Assembly: GCA_021731215.1 (NCBI GenBank) | Contig: JAKFXU010000111.1 | Span: 1-6,389, forward strand | DNA: 6,389 bases | Direction: 5' to 3' | DNA from: Rhodoferax sp. | Lineage (GTDB): Bacteria; Pseudomonadota; Gammaproteobacteria; Burkholderiales; Burkholderiaceae_C | In this document: one piece after another, positions 1 to 5,682 of the stretch | Layout: the number at the start of each line of letters is the position of its first letter | Position numbering within the stretch: the stretch's first letter is position 1 | Position numbers and translations under genes: made by a program | The notes under the pieces: generated by a model | The model's input: the letters and a program-made list of their open reading frames with translations, nothing else | What the model was told of the DNA's origin: nothing | Database searches by the model: none

Positions 1-134
1 GCGCTTGGCCGCGCCTGATCCGAATCAGACCGCTGTGTAGCTTGGCACACGGCCTGACCAAAGGCCTTGAACATGGCCAGGGGCAGCCAGACCCTGCAAG
101 ACGGCTTTGTCATAGGCGTCTGCGTATTATTCAC
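1..134 (-). CDS. Possible 5' end of a divergent gene, truncated by the window
   Basis: A minus-strand frame runs open from GTG at 134 (start peptide VNNTQTPMTKP) through at least 44 codons to the window edge, with in-frame ATGs at 113 and 74. I do not recognise the peptide. No clear Shine-Dalgarno sequence precedes any of the starts, and its third-position GC looks lower than in the neighbouring genes, so it may be chance. The only support is position: MocR-type regulators are often divergent from a target gene, and the dyad at 136-166 would then lie between the two starts. Confidence 0.17.
   Translation of the reverse strand, partial: MNNTQTPMTKPSCRVWLPLAMFKAFGQAVCQATQRSDSDQARPS
125..130 (+). 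promoter_or_regulatory. Candidate -10 box of the MocR-type regulator gene
   Basis: TATTAT matches the sigma-70 -10 consensus at five of six positions and lies 70 bases before the regulator's ATG. No good -35 hexamer sits 16-18 bases upstream; TTGTCA at 107-112 is only 12 bases away, which is too close. If this box is used, transcription would start near 137, inside the dyad at 136-166. That arrangement would suit autorepression, a common habit of this regulator family. Confidence 0.3.
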
Positions 135-135
135 G

Positions 136-175
136 TCATTGTGACCGCCCAATTGGCTCACAATGAGGGCCAATT
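136..175. promoter_or_regulatory. Candidate operator: 9-bp dyad plus CCAATT direct repeat
   Basis: TCATTGTGA (136-144) and TCACAATGA (158-166) form a perfect 9-bp inverted repeat whose arm centres are 22 bp apart, about two helical turns. The spacer contains the palindrome CCAATTGG (149-156). CCAATT recurs at 170-175, exactly 21 bp after its first copy, so both sites would face the same side of the helix. The arrangement lies just upstream of the regulator's start codon and suits binding by a dimeric protein, most simply the regulator itself. In RNA it could also fold as a hairpin, but no T-run follows, so a terminator is unlikely. Confidence 0.55.
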
Positions 176-199
176 AAACCAGGTTATGGGTGCCACTTT

Positions 200-1678
200 A
201 TGCTCTCCGAACTGTTGCTGACCGAAATGGGGCGCTTGAACCCACGGCATAAGCTGCCGCTGCACCGCCAGTTGTACGAAGCCTTGCGCCGCGCCATTCT
301 GGATGGCAAGCTTTCGGCCGGCGATCGGCTGCCGTCCAGCCGCGAGCTGGCCCAGGACCTGAACCTGTCGCGCAACACGGTGCTGGCAGCGCTCAACCAG
401 TTGGGCGTCGAAGGCTACCTGGTGAGCCGTGTCGGCAGCGGCACCTTTGTCAACGACAGCGTTCCCAAGACCGCCATGCGCCGGCAATCGGTAGCAGAAA
501 ACCAGGGCGCAACCCTGTCCCAGCGCGGGCAGGCGCTGGCGACGACGTTTTGCGCGGCCCAACTCGAGATTCAACCGTTTACGCCAGGCCTTGCCGACTT
601 CAGCGCCTTTCCCGTGGCTTTGTGGCAGCGCCTGCAGAACAAGCACTGGCGCATGACCTATCCCGAGATGCTGGACTACAGCTATGCGGGTGGCTACGCG
701 CCGCTGCGCCGGGCCGTCGCCGATTACCTGCGCGTCTTTCGCAGCGTGCCGCTGGAGGTGGCGCAAGTCATCATCACCAGCGGCACCCAGCAGTCGCTGG
801 AGCTGTGCGCCCAGTTGTTGGCCGATCACGGCGATACGGTCTGGCTGGAAGACCCGGCCTACTGGGGCGCTGTCAAAGCCTTCATGGCCACCGGACTGCG
901 CCCGCATCCGGTGGCGGTCGATCAACACGGCATCGCACCGCAGGCGCAGGACCAAGCCACGTCGCCGCGCCTGATTTATGTGACGCCGTCCCATCAGTAC
1001 CCCACCGGCGCCGTGATGTCGCTGGCCCGGCGTCAGCAGATTTTGTCAATCGCCCGACAGCACAAAGCCTGGCTGCTGGAAGACGACTATGACAGCGAAT
1101 TTCGATTCAGCGGGCCACCGATTTCCTCCCTGGCCGGCCTCGACAGCGATCAACGGGTGCTCTACCTGGGCTCGTTTTCCAAGGTGCTCTACCCGGGCCT
1201 CAAGCTGGGTTATCTGGTGGTGCCCCAGGCACTGGTGGCGTCGTTCAAACAGGCGCACTACGACCTCAACCGGCCCGGCCAGATGCCGCTGCAAGCGGCC
1301 TTGGCCGAATTCATTGAAATGGGGCATTTCGCCAGCGCCCTGCGCAAAGCCCGCCACAGCTATGCCGAACGCCGGCGCTGCCTGCTGGCCGCGCTGCAAC
1401 CGTGCCTGGGCCAGCAGGCCCAGATCACGGGCGCCGAACAAGGCCTGCACCTGTGTTTGCGCCTGCCCGCCGTGGTGGACGACCAGGCCCTGGCCGAGCG
1501 CATCGCCACGCTCGGCCTGACCGTGCGCCCGCTGTCGGCTTACTGCCTGCAGCGCAGCGACGCCAAGGGGCTGGTGATCGGCTACGGCTATGCGCCACTG
1601 GCGGATATTGAACGCTGCGGGCCGCTGCTGGCGCGCTCGGTGCTGGCGACCCTGGCGCAACTGCGGCGAAAGCGATGA
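200..1678 (+). CDS. MocR/GabR-family (PdxR-like) PLP-dependent transcriptional regulator
   Basis: A 492-residue cytoplasmic regulator that joins a GntR-type winged helix to a fold-type I aminotransferase domain used as an effector sensor. The winged helix covers roughly residues 14-84 and shows LPSSRELA (44-51), LSRNT (56-60) and a closing wing GSGTFV (79-84). After a linker the aminotransferase part shows SGTQQSLEL, YVTPSHQYPTG (260-270), EDDYDSEF (294-301) and SFSK, whose Lys328 should form the Schiff base with PLP. Asp295, Tyr297 and Lys328 have the same spacing as the PLP contacts I recall for Bacillus GabR (Asp279, Tyr281, Lys312), so cofactor binding looks intact. Length is normal for the family. 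The ATG at 200 has no strong ribosome site; an ATG at 227 would still keep the domain whole. It converges on puuB, which suggests but does not prove control of polyamine or amino-acid genes. The effector cannot be read from sequence. Confidence 0.93.
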   Translation: MLSELLLTEMGRLNPRHKLPLHRQLYEALRRAILDGKLSAGDRLPSSRELAQDLNLSRNTVLAALNQLGVEGYLVSRVGSGTFVNDSVPKTAMRRQSVAENQGATLSQRGQALATTFCAAQLEIQPFTPGLADFSAFPVALWQRLQNKHWRMTYPEMLDYSYAGGYAPLRRAVADYLRVFRSVPLEVAQVIITSGTQQSLELCAQLLADHGDTVWLEDPAYWGAVKAFMATGLRPHPVAVDQHGIAPQAQDQATSPRLIYVTPSHQYPTGAVMSLARRQQILSIARQHKAWLLEDDYDSEFRFSGPPISSLAGLDSDQRVLYLGSFSKVLYPGLKLGYLVVPQALVASFKQAHYDLNRPGQMPLQAALAEFIEMGHFASALRKARHSYAERRRCLLAALQPCLGQQAQITGAEQGLHLCLRLPAVVDDQALAERIATLGLTVRPLSAYCLQRSDAKGLVIGYGYAPLADIERCGPLLARSVLATLAQLRRKR

Positions 1679-1683
1679 GCATT

Positions 1684-1719
1684 GTTCGCGGCTACCGCCG
1701 CTCCTACAGCCGCTCCTAC
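1684..1719 (-). repeat. REP-like palindromic element with a partial second copy
   Basis: Read on the minus strand, 1707 to 1684 gives GTAGGAGCGGC, a GGTA loop, then GCCGCGAAC, so GCGGC and GCCGC pair as a 5-bp stem with a four-base loop. The GTAG lead and GC-rich hairpin match the build of REP elements mobilised by RAYT (TnpA-REP) transposases, and the wording resembles GTAGGAGCGGC-type REPs of Xanthomonas and Pseudomonas. A second 11-base copy of the lead (1719-1709) lies 12 bases away but lacks its own right stem arm. The position between two convergent genes is typical of REPs, where they can also act as transcript boundaries. No RAYT gene is in the window. Confidence 0.6.
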
Positions 1720-1743
1720 CGCGTTCGATCATGTTTTTTCACG

Positions 1744-3045
1744 TTAAAACGCGTCGCGCAAGCGGTAGTACAGCATGCCCAGCGCCAGACTGGGCCTGCG
1801 CAACAGCGCGCCACCTGGGAAGGCACGGTGCCGCAGCCGTGCAAATACATCAAACCGCCCGGCCTGCCCGGCGATCGCCTCTGCCACCAGGCGGCCCGCC
1901 AGCCCGGTCAGTGCGACACCGTGGCCGCTAAAGCCTTGCAGGTAGTACAGGTTGTCGCCCAAGCGACCAAAATCGGGCGCGCGGTTCATGCTGATGTCAA
2001 CAAAGCCACCCCACAGGTAATCAATCGGAACCTGCCCCAGTTGCGGAAACACCTGACCGATGCGCGCGCCCATCACGCGCTCCAGCCTGGCCGGCGTGCG
2101 CGTGGTGTAACTGACACGGCCACCAAACAGCAGGCGGTGGTCGGCACTGAAGCGGAAATAGTCGAGTACAAAATTGTTGTCGCACACCGCCGCGTTGCTG
2201 GGAATCAGGCGCTGGCACAGGGCGGGGTCGAGCCGCGCCGTGGCCACCATATAAGTGCCCACCGGCATGATGCGCGGCGCAATCTCGGCTGCCACGCGCG
2301 GCCCATACTCGCCCAAGGTGCAATTGCCCGCCAGCACGCCGAATTTGGCCGTCACCACGCCGGCCGCCGTGTAAACCTGCAAATTGGCACCACGCTTGAT
2401 GTCAATCACCGGCGAGTGCTCGTAAATCCGCACGCCCAGAGAGCGCGCCGCCTGCGCCAGCCCCAGGCCGTACTTCAGGGGATGCAGATGGCCGGAGGTC
2501 TGGTCAAAGGCGCCGGCGCAATAGCGTGGACTCTGGATCTGGCCTTGCAAGTCGGCGCCGCTGACGAAATCACAGCTAAAACCATAATCGCGCGCCAGCC
2601 TTTGCACCTCGGCTGCAAGCGCGCGCGCCTTGCGCGGCGAGTCAGCCACATGCAGGTAACCGGCAACCCGCTCGCAGTCAATCTTGAACGCGGCAATGCG
2701 CTGATCAATCAGATCAATCGCTTCCAGCGACAGATCCCAGGCCTGGCGCGCTGCGGCGCGGCCGAGTTGCTGCTCCAACGTTTCCTGCCCGCTGGCATAG
2801 CCGACGATGGCCTGGCCGCCATTGCGCCCGGAGGCACCGCTGCACACCCGATCCGCCTCCAGCAGCACCACGCTCAAGCCGCGCTGAGCCAGCTCGATCG
2901 CCGCCGACAAGCCGGCATAGCCGGCACCGACCACCAGCACGTCAGCGCTGTGCGCGCCTTGCAGGGGCGGCGCGGACGGCGCGCGCGTCACGCTGGCTTC
3001 GTAATAGCTGTGCTGCTTGAGCTGGGTATCGGAGTTAAGCAGCAT
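1744..3045 (-). CDS. puuB: Gamma-glutamylputrescine oxidase-type FAD oxidoreductase
   Basis: A 433-residue flavoprotein of the DAO superfamily, close in length and wording to E. coli PuuB (about 426 residues), which oxidises gamma-glutamylputrescine to the aminoaldehyde with release of ammonia and peroxide in putrescine breakdown. An SYYEAS opening (13-18) is followed by the FAD dinucleotide loop GAGYAG (40-45) and the ribose-binding acid in LLEAD (61-65). Next come GASGRNGGQ (70-78), SGHLHPL (184-190), LDYFRFSADHRLLFGG (294-309) and the C-terminal YLQGFSGHGV (368-377), all in PuuB order. The frame stays open further upstream to an ATG at 3297, but the ATG at 3045 is chosen: AGGGG lies about ten bases before it, homology begins just after it, and the longer form would cross the exporter start. 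No puuA, puuC or puuD is in the window. Related glycine or other amine oxidases share the fold, so the substrate is inferred. Confidence 0.85.
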   Translation of the reverse strand: MLLNSDTQLKQHSYYEASVTRAPSAPPLQGAHSADVLVVGAGYAGLSAAIELAQRGLSVVLLEADRVCSGASGRNGGQAIVGYASGQETLEQQLGRAAARQAWDLSLEAIDLIDQRIAAFKIDCERVAGYLHVADSPRKARALAAEVQRLARDYGFSCDFVSGADLQGQIQSPRYCAGAFDQTSGHLHPLKYGLGLAQAARSLGVRIYEHSPVIDIKRGANLQVYTAAGVVTAKFGVLAGNCTLGEYGPRVAAEIAPRIMPVGTYMVATARLDPALCQRLIPSNAAVCDNNFVLDYFRFSADHRLLFGGRVSYTTRTPARLERVMGARIGQVFPQLGQVPIDYLWGGFVDISMNRAPDFGRLGDNLYYLQGFSGHGVALTGLAGRLVAEAIAGQAGRFDVFARLRHRAFPGGALLRRPSLALGMLYYRLRDAF

Positions 3046-3226
3046 GCTTGCTTCGCCCCTACCAACGGTTGCTGTGGTTGGCGTATGCAAATTGACCCAT
3101 GCCCATGAAGCATCCTTTGATTGGTGAGGCCTGAAGTTACCCCGGTTCGCACGCGGCCACTGGTGCCAATTGACGCAACGCATAGCAAGCCACTGACACC
3201 CCGGCGGCACCAGCAATGCATCAGGC
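3046..3226. promoter_or_regulatory. Divergent control region between puuB and the exporter
   Basis: This 181-bp gap should carry promoters for both divergent genes. No convincing -35/-10 pair stands out on either strand. Two near-identical ten-base words, GCAAATTGAC (3087-3096) and GCCAATTGAC (3165-3174), lie 78 bp apart in the same orientation. Each ends in TTGAC, which could double as a -35 element, though the matching -10 positions are poor. TGGTGCCA (3161-3168) is a short palindrome overlapping the second word. The CCAATT core recurs before the MocR-type gene, so these are candidate sites for that regulator. Confidence 0.4.
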
Positions 3227-4255
3227 ATGATGCGAGACTTCATTATTTCCTCCAAGCGGAACGCTGCCGTGGCGCCCGCCGCGCAGCCCTTGTCCAACCC
3301 ACCCAGCCGCCTGACGGCCTATTTTCTTCTCGCCCTCAGCATGTCGCTGGTCGGCAGCTACGTGGCCCTGTCCAAGCCCCTGGTGGCGGCCTTGCCGGTG
3401 TTTTTGCTGGCCTGGCTGCGCTTTGGCATCGGCGCACTGGCGATGCCGCACTGGCTGAAAAAGCCGGACGCAGAACCGCCCATCAGCAGCCGCACGCGCC
3501 GGCTGATCTTTCTCGAATCCTTGCTCGGCAATTTTCTGTTTACCATCTTGATGCTGTATGGCATGAGCCTGAGCAGCGCCGTCTCGGCCGGTGTCATCAT
3601 GGCCGCCATTCCGGCGGTGGTCGCGCTGATGAGCTGGCTGTTCCTGCGCGAGCGCATCGGGCTGCGGGTCTGGGGCGCGATTGCCTGTGCCGCTTTTGGC
3701 ATCGGCCTGTTCGCGCTGTCCAGTCCCGCCTTGCCAGCGCCCACTGACGGGCAGCCAGTGGCCGCTTCATCCGCCAACCGGGCGCTATGGGGCAACTTGC
3801 TGCTGCTGGGCGCCGTCTTGTGCGAGGCGGCTTACGCCGTGATCGGCAAGAAGCTCACCGCCAGCCTGAGCCCGAAGCGAATCACCGCCTTGATCAACCT
3901 GTGGGGCTTGGTGTTGATGACGCCCATGGGGCTGTACCTGGCCTGGCGCTTCGACTTCGCCGGCGTGACACCCAGCACCTGGCTGCTGCTGGTGTTCTAC
4001 GCGCTGGCGGCCAGTGTGTGGAGTGTGTGGTTATGGATGACCGGCCTGAAGACGGTAGCGGCCGCCCAGGCCGGGGTCTTTACCGTGATGCTGCCGGTCT
4101 CAAGCGCGCTGGTCGGCGTGTGGGTCTTGGGCGAGAGCTTGCGTGGCATCCAACTGCTGGCGTTCGGCATTGCCTTGCTGGGCGTGCTGCTGGCCACCCT
4201 GCCCGGGCGCGCGCGCCCGGCATCCACCCCTTTCAAATCAGACGGCGCGCGCTGA
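3227..4255 (+). CDS. EamA/DMT-family inner-membrane transporter
   Basis: A 342-residue drug/metabolite transporter of the EamA (RhaT-like) type. Ten hydrophobic segments can be placed at roughly 30-50, 57-76, 93-112, 116-140, 148-165, 186-206, 218-240, 251-271, 277-301 and 307-326. They form the usual two five-helix EamA repeats with basic connecting loops. Family wording includes LRFGIGAL (64-71) at helix 2, AIPAVVALMSWLFLRERIG (127-145) in repeat one, and the equivalent MLPVSSALVGVWVLGE (288-303) in repeat two. Members export amino acids, metabolites or drugs, and the substrate cannot be read here; a polyamine or amino-acid link is only suggested by divergent puuB. The start is uncertain. 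ATG 3227 has AGG one base before it, ATG 3230 has AGG four bases before it, and GTG 3269 has GGAA at good spacing; all keep the ten helices. The 3' end overlaps convergent rraA by 23 bp. Confidence 0.88.
   Translation: MMRDFIISSKRNAAVAPAAQPLSNPPSRLTAYFLLALSMSLVGSYVALSKPLVAALPVFLLAWLRFGIGALAMPHWLKKPDAEPPISSRTRRLIFLESLLGNFLFTILMLYGMSLSSAVSAGVIMAAIPAVVALMSWLFLRERIGLRVWGAIACAAFGIGLFALSSPALPAPTDGQPVAASSANRALWGNLLLLGAVLCEAAYAVIGKKLTASLSPKRITALINLWGLVLMTPMGLYLAWRFDFAGVTPSTWLLLVFYALAASVWSVWLWMTGLKTVAAAQAGVFTVMLPVSSALVGVWVLGESLRGIQLLAFGIALLGVLLATLPGRARPASTPFKSDGAR
4203..4220. repeat. Perfect 18-bp GC palindrome near the exporter's 3' end
   Basis: CCGGGCGCGCGCGCCCGG is a perfect 18-bp palindrome within the codons for the PGRARP tail (residues 326-331) of the transporter. 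It lies 12 bases before the stop of convergent rraA, so it is downstream of that gene and within the end of the exporter. It could pause or help terminate transcription from either side, but no T-run follows on the plus strand or the minus strand. Alternating GC in high-GC coding sequence can produce such palindromes by chance. Confidence 0.45.
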
Positions 4256-4757
4256 GCACCATGCCATCGTCATCGGCATAAAGCCAATCGCCTGGATGCA
4301 CCCAGACGCCCTGGATCTGAGCCGCAACGTTCATTTGCCCCTGCGTGCGTTTCTCGGTCGGCAGCGGCATGCTGGCCAGGGCGCGAATGCCGACATCGAG
4401 CAAAGCCAGTTCCGCCACGTCGCGCACGCAGCCATCAATCAGCACACCGGCCCAGCCATTTTTGACAGCGGCAGCGCCCAGGTTGCCGCCCAGCAGGGCG
4501 CGGCGCAGCGAGCCGCCGCCATCGACCACCAGCACCCTGCCGACCCGACCGGTCGGGGTCTGCTCGAAGCCTTCAGCATCCAGCGCGGCTTTGACCAGCG
4601 AATTGTCCTCAAAGCACTTGACGGTCACGACCGGGCCGCAAAATTTGCGCACGGCACCGAAGTCACGAAACACCGGGGGCAGCACCTGAAAGTCATGGGG
4701 CGAATCGTTTTTGTGGGCGTCGCACAGATCACAGGTGGCAAAGAAGGGTGGCGTCAT
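4233..4757 (-). CDS. rraA: RraA family protein (regulator of RNase E activity / HMG aldolase fold)
   Basis: A 174-residue member of the RraA family. In E. coli RraA (161 residues) binds RNase E and reduces mRNA decay; relatives with a D-x20-R-D motif are class II 4-hydroxy-4-methyl-2-oxoglutarate aldolases. The sequence shows CDLCDAH near the start, VKCFEDN (46-52), RVLVVDGGGSLRRALLGGNLG (74-94, strongly RraA-like), GVLIDGCVRD (104-113) and the closing PGDWLYADDDG (155-165). Arg112 and Asp113 of the aldolase motif are present, but the position 21 residues before Arg112 is Gly91 rather than Asp, so full aldolase activity is doubtful. ATG 4757 is preferred over the in-frame 4796 start: AAAGGAAA lies just before it and a TACAAT box sits 25-30 bases upstream. 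The gene stands alone, with its 3' end overlapping the exporter's. Confidence 0.9.
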   Translation of the reverse strand: MTPPFFATCDLCDAHKNDSPHDFQVLPPVFRDFGAVRKFCGPVVTVKCFEDNSLVKAALDAEGFEQTPTGRVGRVLVVDGGGSLRRALLGGNLGAAAVKNGWAGVLIDGCVRDVAELALLDVGIRALASMPLPTEKRTQGQMNVAAQIQGVWVHPGDWLYADDDGMVLSARRLI

Positions 4758-4781
4758 GATCAGTTTCCTTTCGTTGGCAAA

Positions 4782-4787
4782 ATTGTA
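4782..4787 (-). promoter_or_regulatory. Candidate -10 box for rraA
   Basis: On the minus strand TACAAT matches the sigma-70 -10 consensus at five of six positions. It would start transcription near 4775, leaving a leader of about 18 bases that contains the AAAGGA ribosome site before ATG 4757. No good -35 hexamer lies 16-18 bases upstream; TTGACG (4796-4791) is directly next to it and too close to serve. The box supports the 4757 start, since the alternative ATG at 4796 would lie upstream of it. Confidence 0.4.
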
Positions 4788-4888
4788 GGGCGTCAACGCC
4801 GGCGCTCGGCCCCAGCAGGCGCACCAAATAGCGTGTGGTGACGCGGTGTTGACGCTGGCATCTGCTGCACTGCCTTAACACTTTGCCA

Positions 4889-4903
4889 GGTCCGCAGCGG
4901 ACC
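4889..4903. promoter_or_regulatory. Tight GC dyad, possible protein-binding site
   Basis: GGTCCGC and GCGGACC are perfect 7-bp inverted repeats with a single central base. A one-base loop is too tight for a stable RNA hairpin of full length and no T-run follows, so a protein site is more likely than a terminator. It lies 132 bp upstream of the rraA start and 176 bp upstream of the SWIB gene start, so it could serve either. No second copy was found in the window. Confidence 0.35.
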
Positions 4904-4939
4904 GGATTGGGCTTGCAGAGGGAAAAGGCCCGGAAATCA

Positions 4940-4975
4940 CCCATGAAAAAACAACACGCTCCCATGAAAAAAACA
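4940..4975 (+). repeat. Direct repeat CCCATGAAAAAA with helically phased A-tracts
   Basis: CCCATGAAAAAACA (4940-4953) and CCCATGAAAAAAACA (4961-4975) begin 21 bp apart, placing A6 (4946-4951) and A7 (4967-4973) tracts two helical turns from each other. A T5 tract (4977-4981) follows. Phased A-tracts bend DNA, and A/T tracts just upstream of a -35 box can act as UP elements for the RNA polymerase alpha subunit. Here they precede the candidate promoter of the SWIB gene. Confidence 0.5.
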
Positions 4976-5050
4976 CTTTTTCCCTTGGAAACACACAAAT
5001 TCTCCAGTAGCATCCGCTGTGCCAGTGAAGAAGCAGTTTTTTGCTGGTGA
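4943..5050 (+). CDS. Possible 35-residue small ORF upstream of the SWIB gene
   Basis: ATG 4943 opens a frame of 35 codons ending with TGA at 5048-5050, 29 bases before the SWIB gene's ATG. A GGA eight bases before the ATG is a weak ribosome site. The peptide begins MKKQHAPMKKTLF, carrying the MKK motif twice because of the DNA repeat, and matches nothing I recognise. It overlaps the candidate promoter at 4985-5013, and both are unlikely to be right. A chance frame in AT-rich promoter DNA is the simpler reading. Confidence 0.15.
   Translation: MKKQHAPMKKTLFPLETHKFSSSIRCASEEAVFCW
4985..5013 (+). promoter_or_regulatory. Candidate sigma-70 promoter of the SWIB gene
   Basis: TTGGAA (4985-4990) and TAGCAT (5008-5013) each match the consensus at four of six positions and are separated by exactly 17 bases. 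Transcription would begin near 5020, giving a leader of about 60 bases. The A/T tracts at 4946-4981 lie immediately upstream, in the place of an UP element. The boxes are only moderate, so the call depends mostly on spacing and context. Confidence 0.35.
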
Positions 5051-5063
5051 TTAATCAACTTCT

Positions 5064-5070
5064 AGAAGGA
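5064..5070 (+). promoter_or_regulatory. Strong ribosome binding site of the SWIB gene
   Basis: AGAAGGA sits nine bases before ATG 5080, close to the anti-Shine-Dalgarno complement and at suitable spacing. It is the best ribosome site in the window, fixes the start of the SWIB gene and suggests high expression, as expected for an abundant nucleoid-type protein. Confidence 0.75.
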
Positions 5071-5079
5071 CAATAAATC

Positions 5080-5544
5080 ATGGCAACTGCAAAAAAAGCA
5101 CCGGCAAAGAAAGCTGCACCCGCAAAAAAAACAGCACCGGCTAAAAGCGCTGCTCCTGCAAAGAAAGTAGCACCGGCCAAGAAGGTCGCCGCCAAGGCAC
5201 CGGCCAAAAAGGCAGCCCCCGCGAAAAAAGCGGCGCCCGCCAAGAAAATCGCTGCGGCGAAAACCCCTGCGGCCAAAAAAGCACCCGCCCAAAAGCGGAC
5301 TGTCAACGCAGCGTTCATGAAAGCCCTGACGCCTAGCGCCGCTCTGGCCGCCGTGGTGGGTGCAAGCCCGCTGCCGCGTACCGAAGTGGTCAAAAAGATG
5401 TGGGTCTACATCAAGGCCAACAAGCTGCAAGACGCCGTCAACAAGCGCATGATCAACGCCGATGCCAAGCTGAAGGAAGTCTTCGGCAAGGTGAAAGCCG
5501 ACATGTTCGAGATGCAAAAATTGATTGGCAAACACCTGAAGTAA
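5080..5544 (+). CDS. Histone H1-like protein with C-terminal SWIB/MDM2 domain
   Basis: A 154-residue, strongly basic protein in two parts. Residues 1-73 are a low-complexity Lys/Ala/Pro tail built from APAKKx hexapeptides, like the C-terminal tails of eukaryotic H1 and of bacterial H1-like proteins (Bordetella BpH1, Pseudomonas AlgP). Residues about 74-154 form a SWIB/MDM2 domain with NAAFMKALTPSAALAAV, PRTEVVKKMWVYIKANKL (99-116) and the closing MFEMQKLIGKHLK (142-154). The tail should bind DNA without sequence specificity. SWIB domains mediate protein contacts in eukaryotic chromatin remodellers, and their bacterial role is poorly known; chlamydiae also carry them. There is no signal peptide or membrane segment, so it should act on the nucleoid. 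A strong ribosome site, an upstream promoter candidate and a terminator make it a single-gene unit. Low complexity opens long frames on the opposite strand, which are not genes. The domain call is firm and the cellular role is inferred. Confidence 0.92.
   Translation: MATAKKAPAKKAAPAKKTAPAKSAAPAKKVAPAKKVAAKAPAKKAAPAKKAAPAKKIAAAKTPAAKKAPAQKRTVNAAFMKALTPSAALAAVVGASPLPRTEVVKKMWVYIKANKLQDAVNKRMINADAKLKEVFGKVKADMFEMQKLIGKHLK
5098..5250 (+). repeat. In-frame 18-bp coding repeats (APAKKx hexapeptide)
   Basis: Eight hexapeptide units lie in two blocks: five at 5098-5187 and three at 5197-5250, split by nine bases coding AAK. The units read APAKK followed by A, T, V or I, with one APAKSA variant. Codons differ between units (GCA, GCC, GCG; CCG, CCC, CCT; AAA, AAG), so the repeat is older than a fresh slippage duplication, yet unit gain or loss by recombination would keep the reading frame. 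Copy number probably varies between strains. Confidence 0.85.
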
Positions 5545-5566
5545 TCAGCCACCGCTGCCTACTCCA

Positions 5567-5597
5567 AAGGCCGACGCAAGTCGGCCTTCTTCGTTTT
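5567..5597 (+). terminator. Rho-independent terminator after the SWIB gene
   Basis: AAGGCCGAC (5567-5575) and GTCGGCCTT (5580-5588) form a perfect 9-bp stem closed by a GCAA tetraloop of the stable GNRA type, followed by CTTCGTTTT. It lies 22 bases after the TAA of the SWIB gene. Read from the other side, the same stem is followed by TTTGGAG, only a weak U-run, so it may also partly stop transcripts of the convergent ThDP enzyme gene ending at 5683. Confidence 0.88.
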
Positions 5598-5682
5598 GGC
5601 GTGCGGACCGTGCCCCGCTACCGCAGCGTCGAGCGACCGGGTGCCGTGGCCATGGCTCGGCGCGGCGCGGAAGAACTTCAGG

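Larger units (their letters stand above)
1..199. other. Left-edge leader region without a certain gene
   Basis: No gene can be assigned here with confidence. On the plus strand one frame closes with TAG at 38-40 after only 12 codons from the edge, which could be the tail of an upstream gene but is too short to judge. On the minus strand a frame is open from a GTG at 134 (or ATG at 113 or 74) to the edge, described separately. A 7-bp stem with one U-G pair (32-38 with 47-53) overlaps that TAG but lacks a T-run, so it is at best a weak terminator. Bases from about 120 onward look regulatory: a TATTAT box and a dyad before the regulator gene. Confidence 0.5.
4758..5079. other. Gene-poor intergenic stretch between rraA and the SWIB gene
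   Basis: These 322 bases separate two divergent genes and hold no certain gene. From left to right: the rraA ribosome site and TACAAT box, an 8-base inverted pair GCGTCAAC/GTTGACGC (4790-4797, 4848-4855), a tight 15-bp dyad (4889-4903), two phased A-tracts within repeated CCCATGAAAAAA words (4940-4975), a possible promoter (4985-5013) and the SWIB gene's ribosome site. Composition turns clearly AT-rich from about 4940. A 35-codon plus-strand frame at 4943-5050 is noted separately; a 109-codon minus frame spanning the region has no family-like features and is not called. Confidence 0.6.
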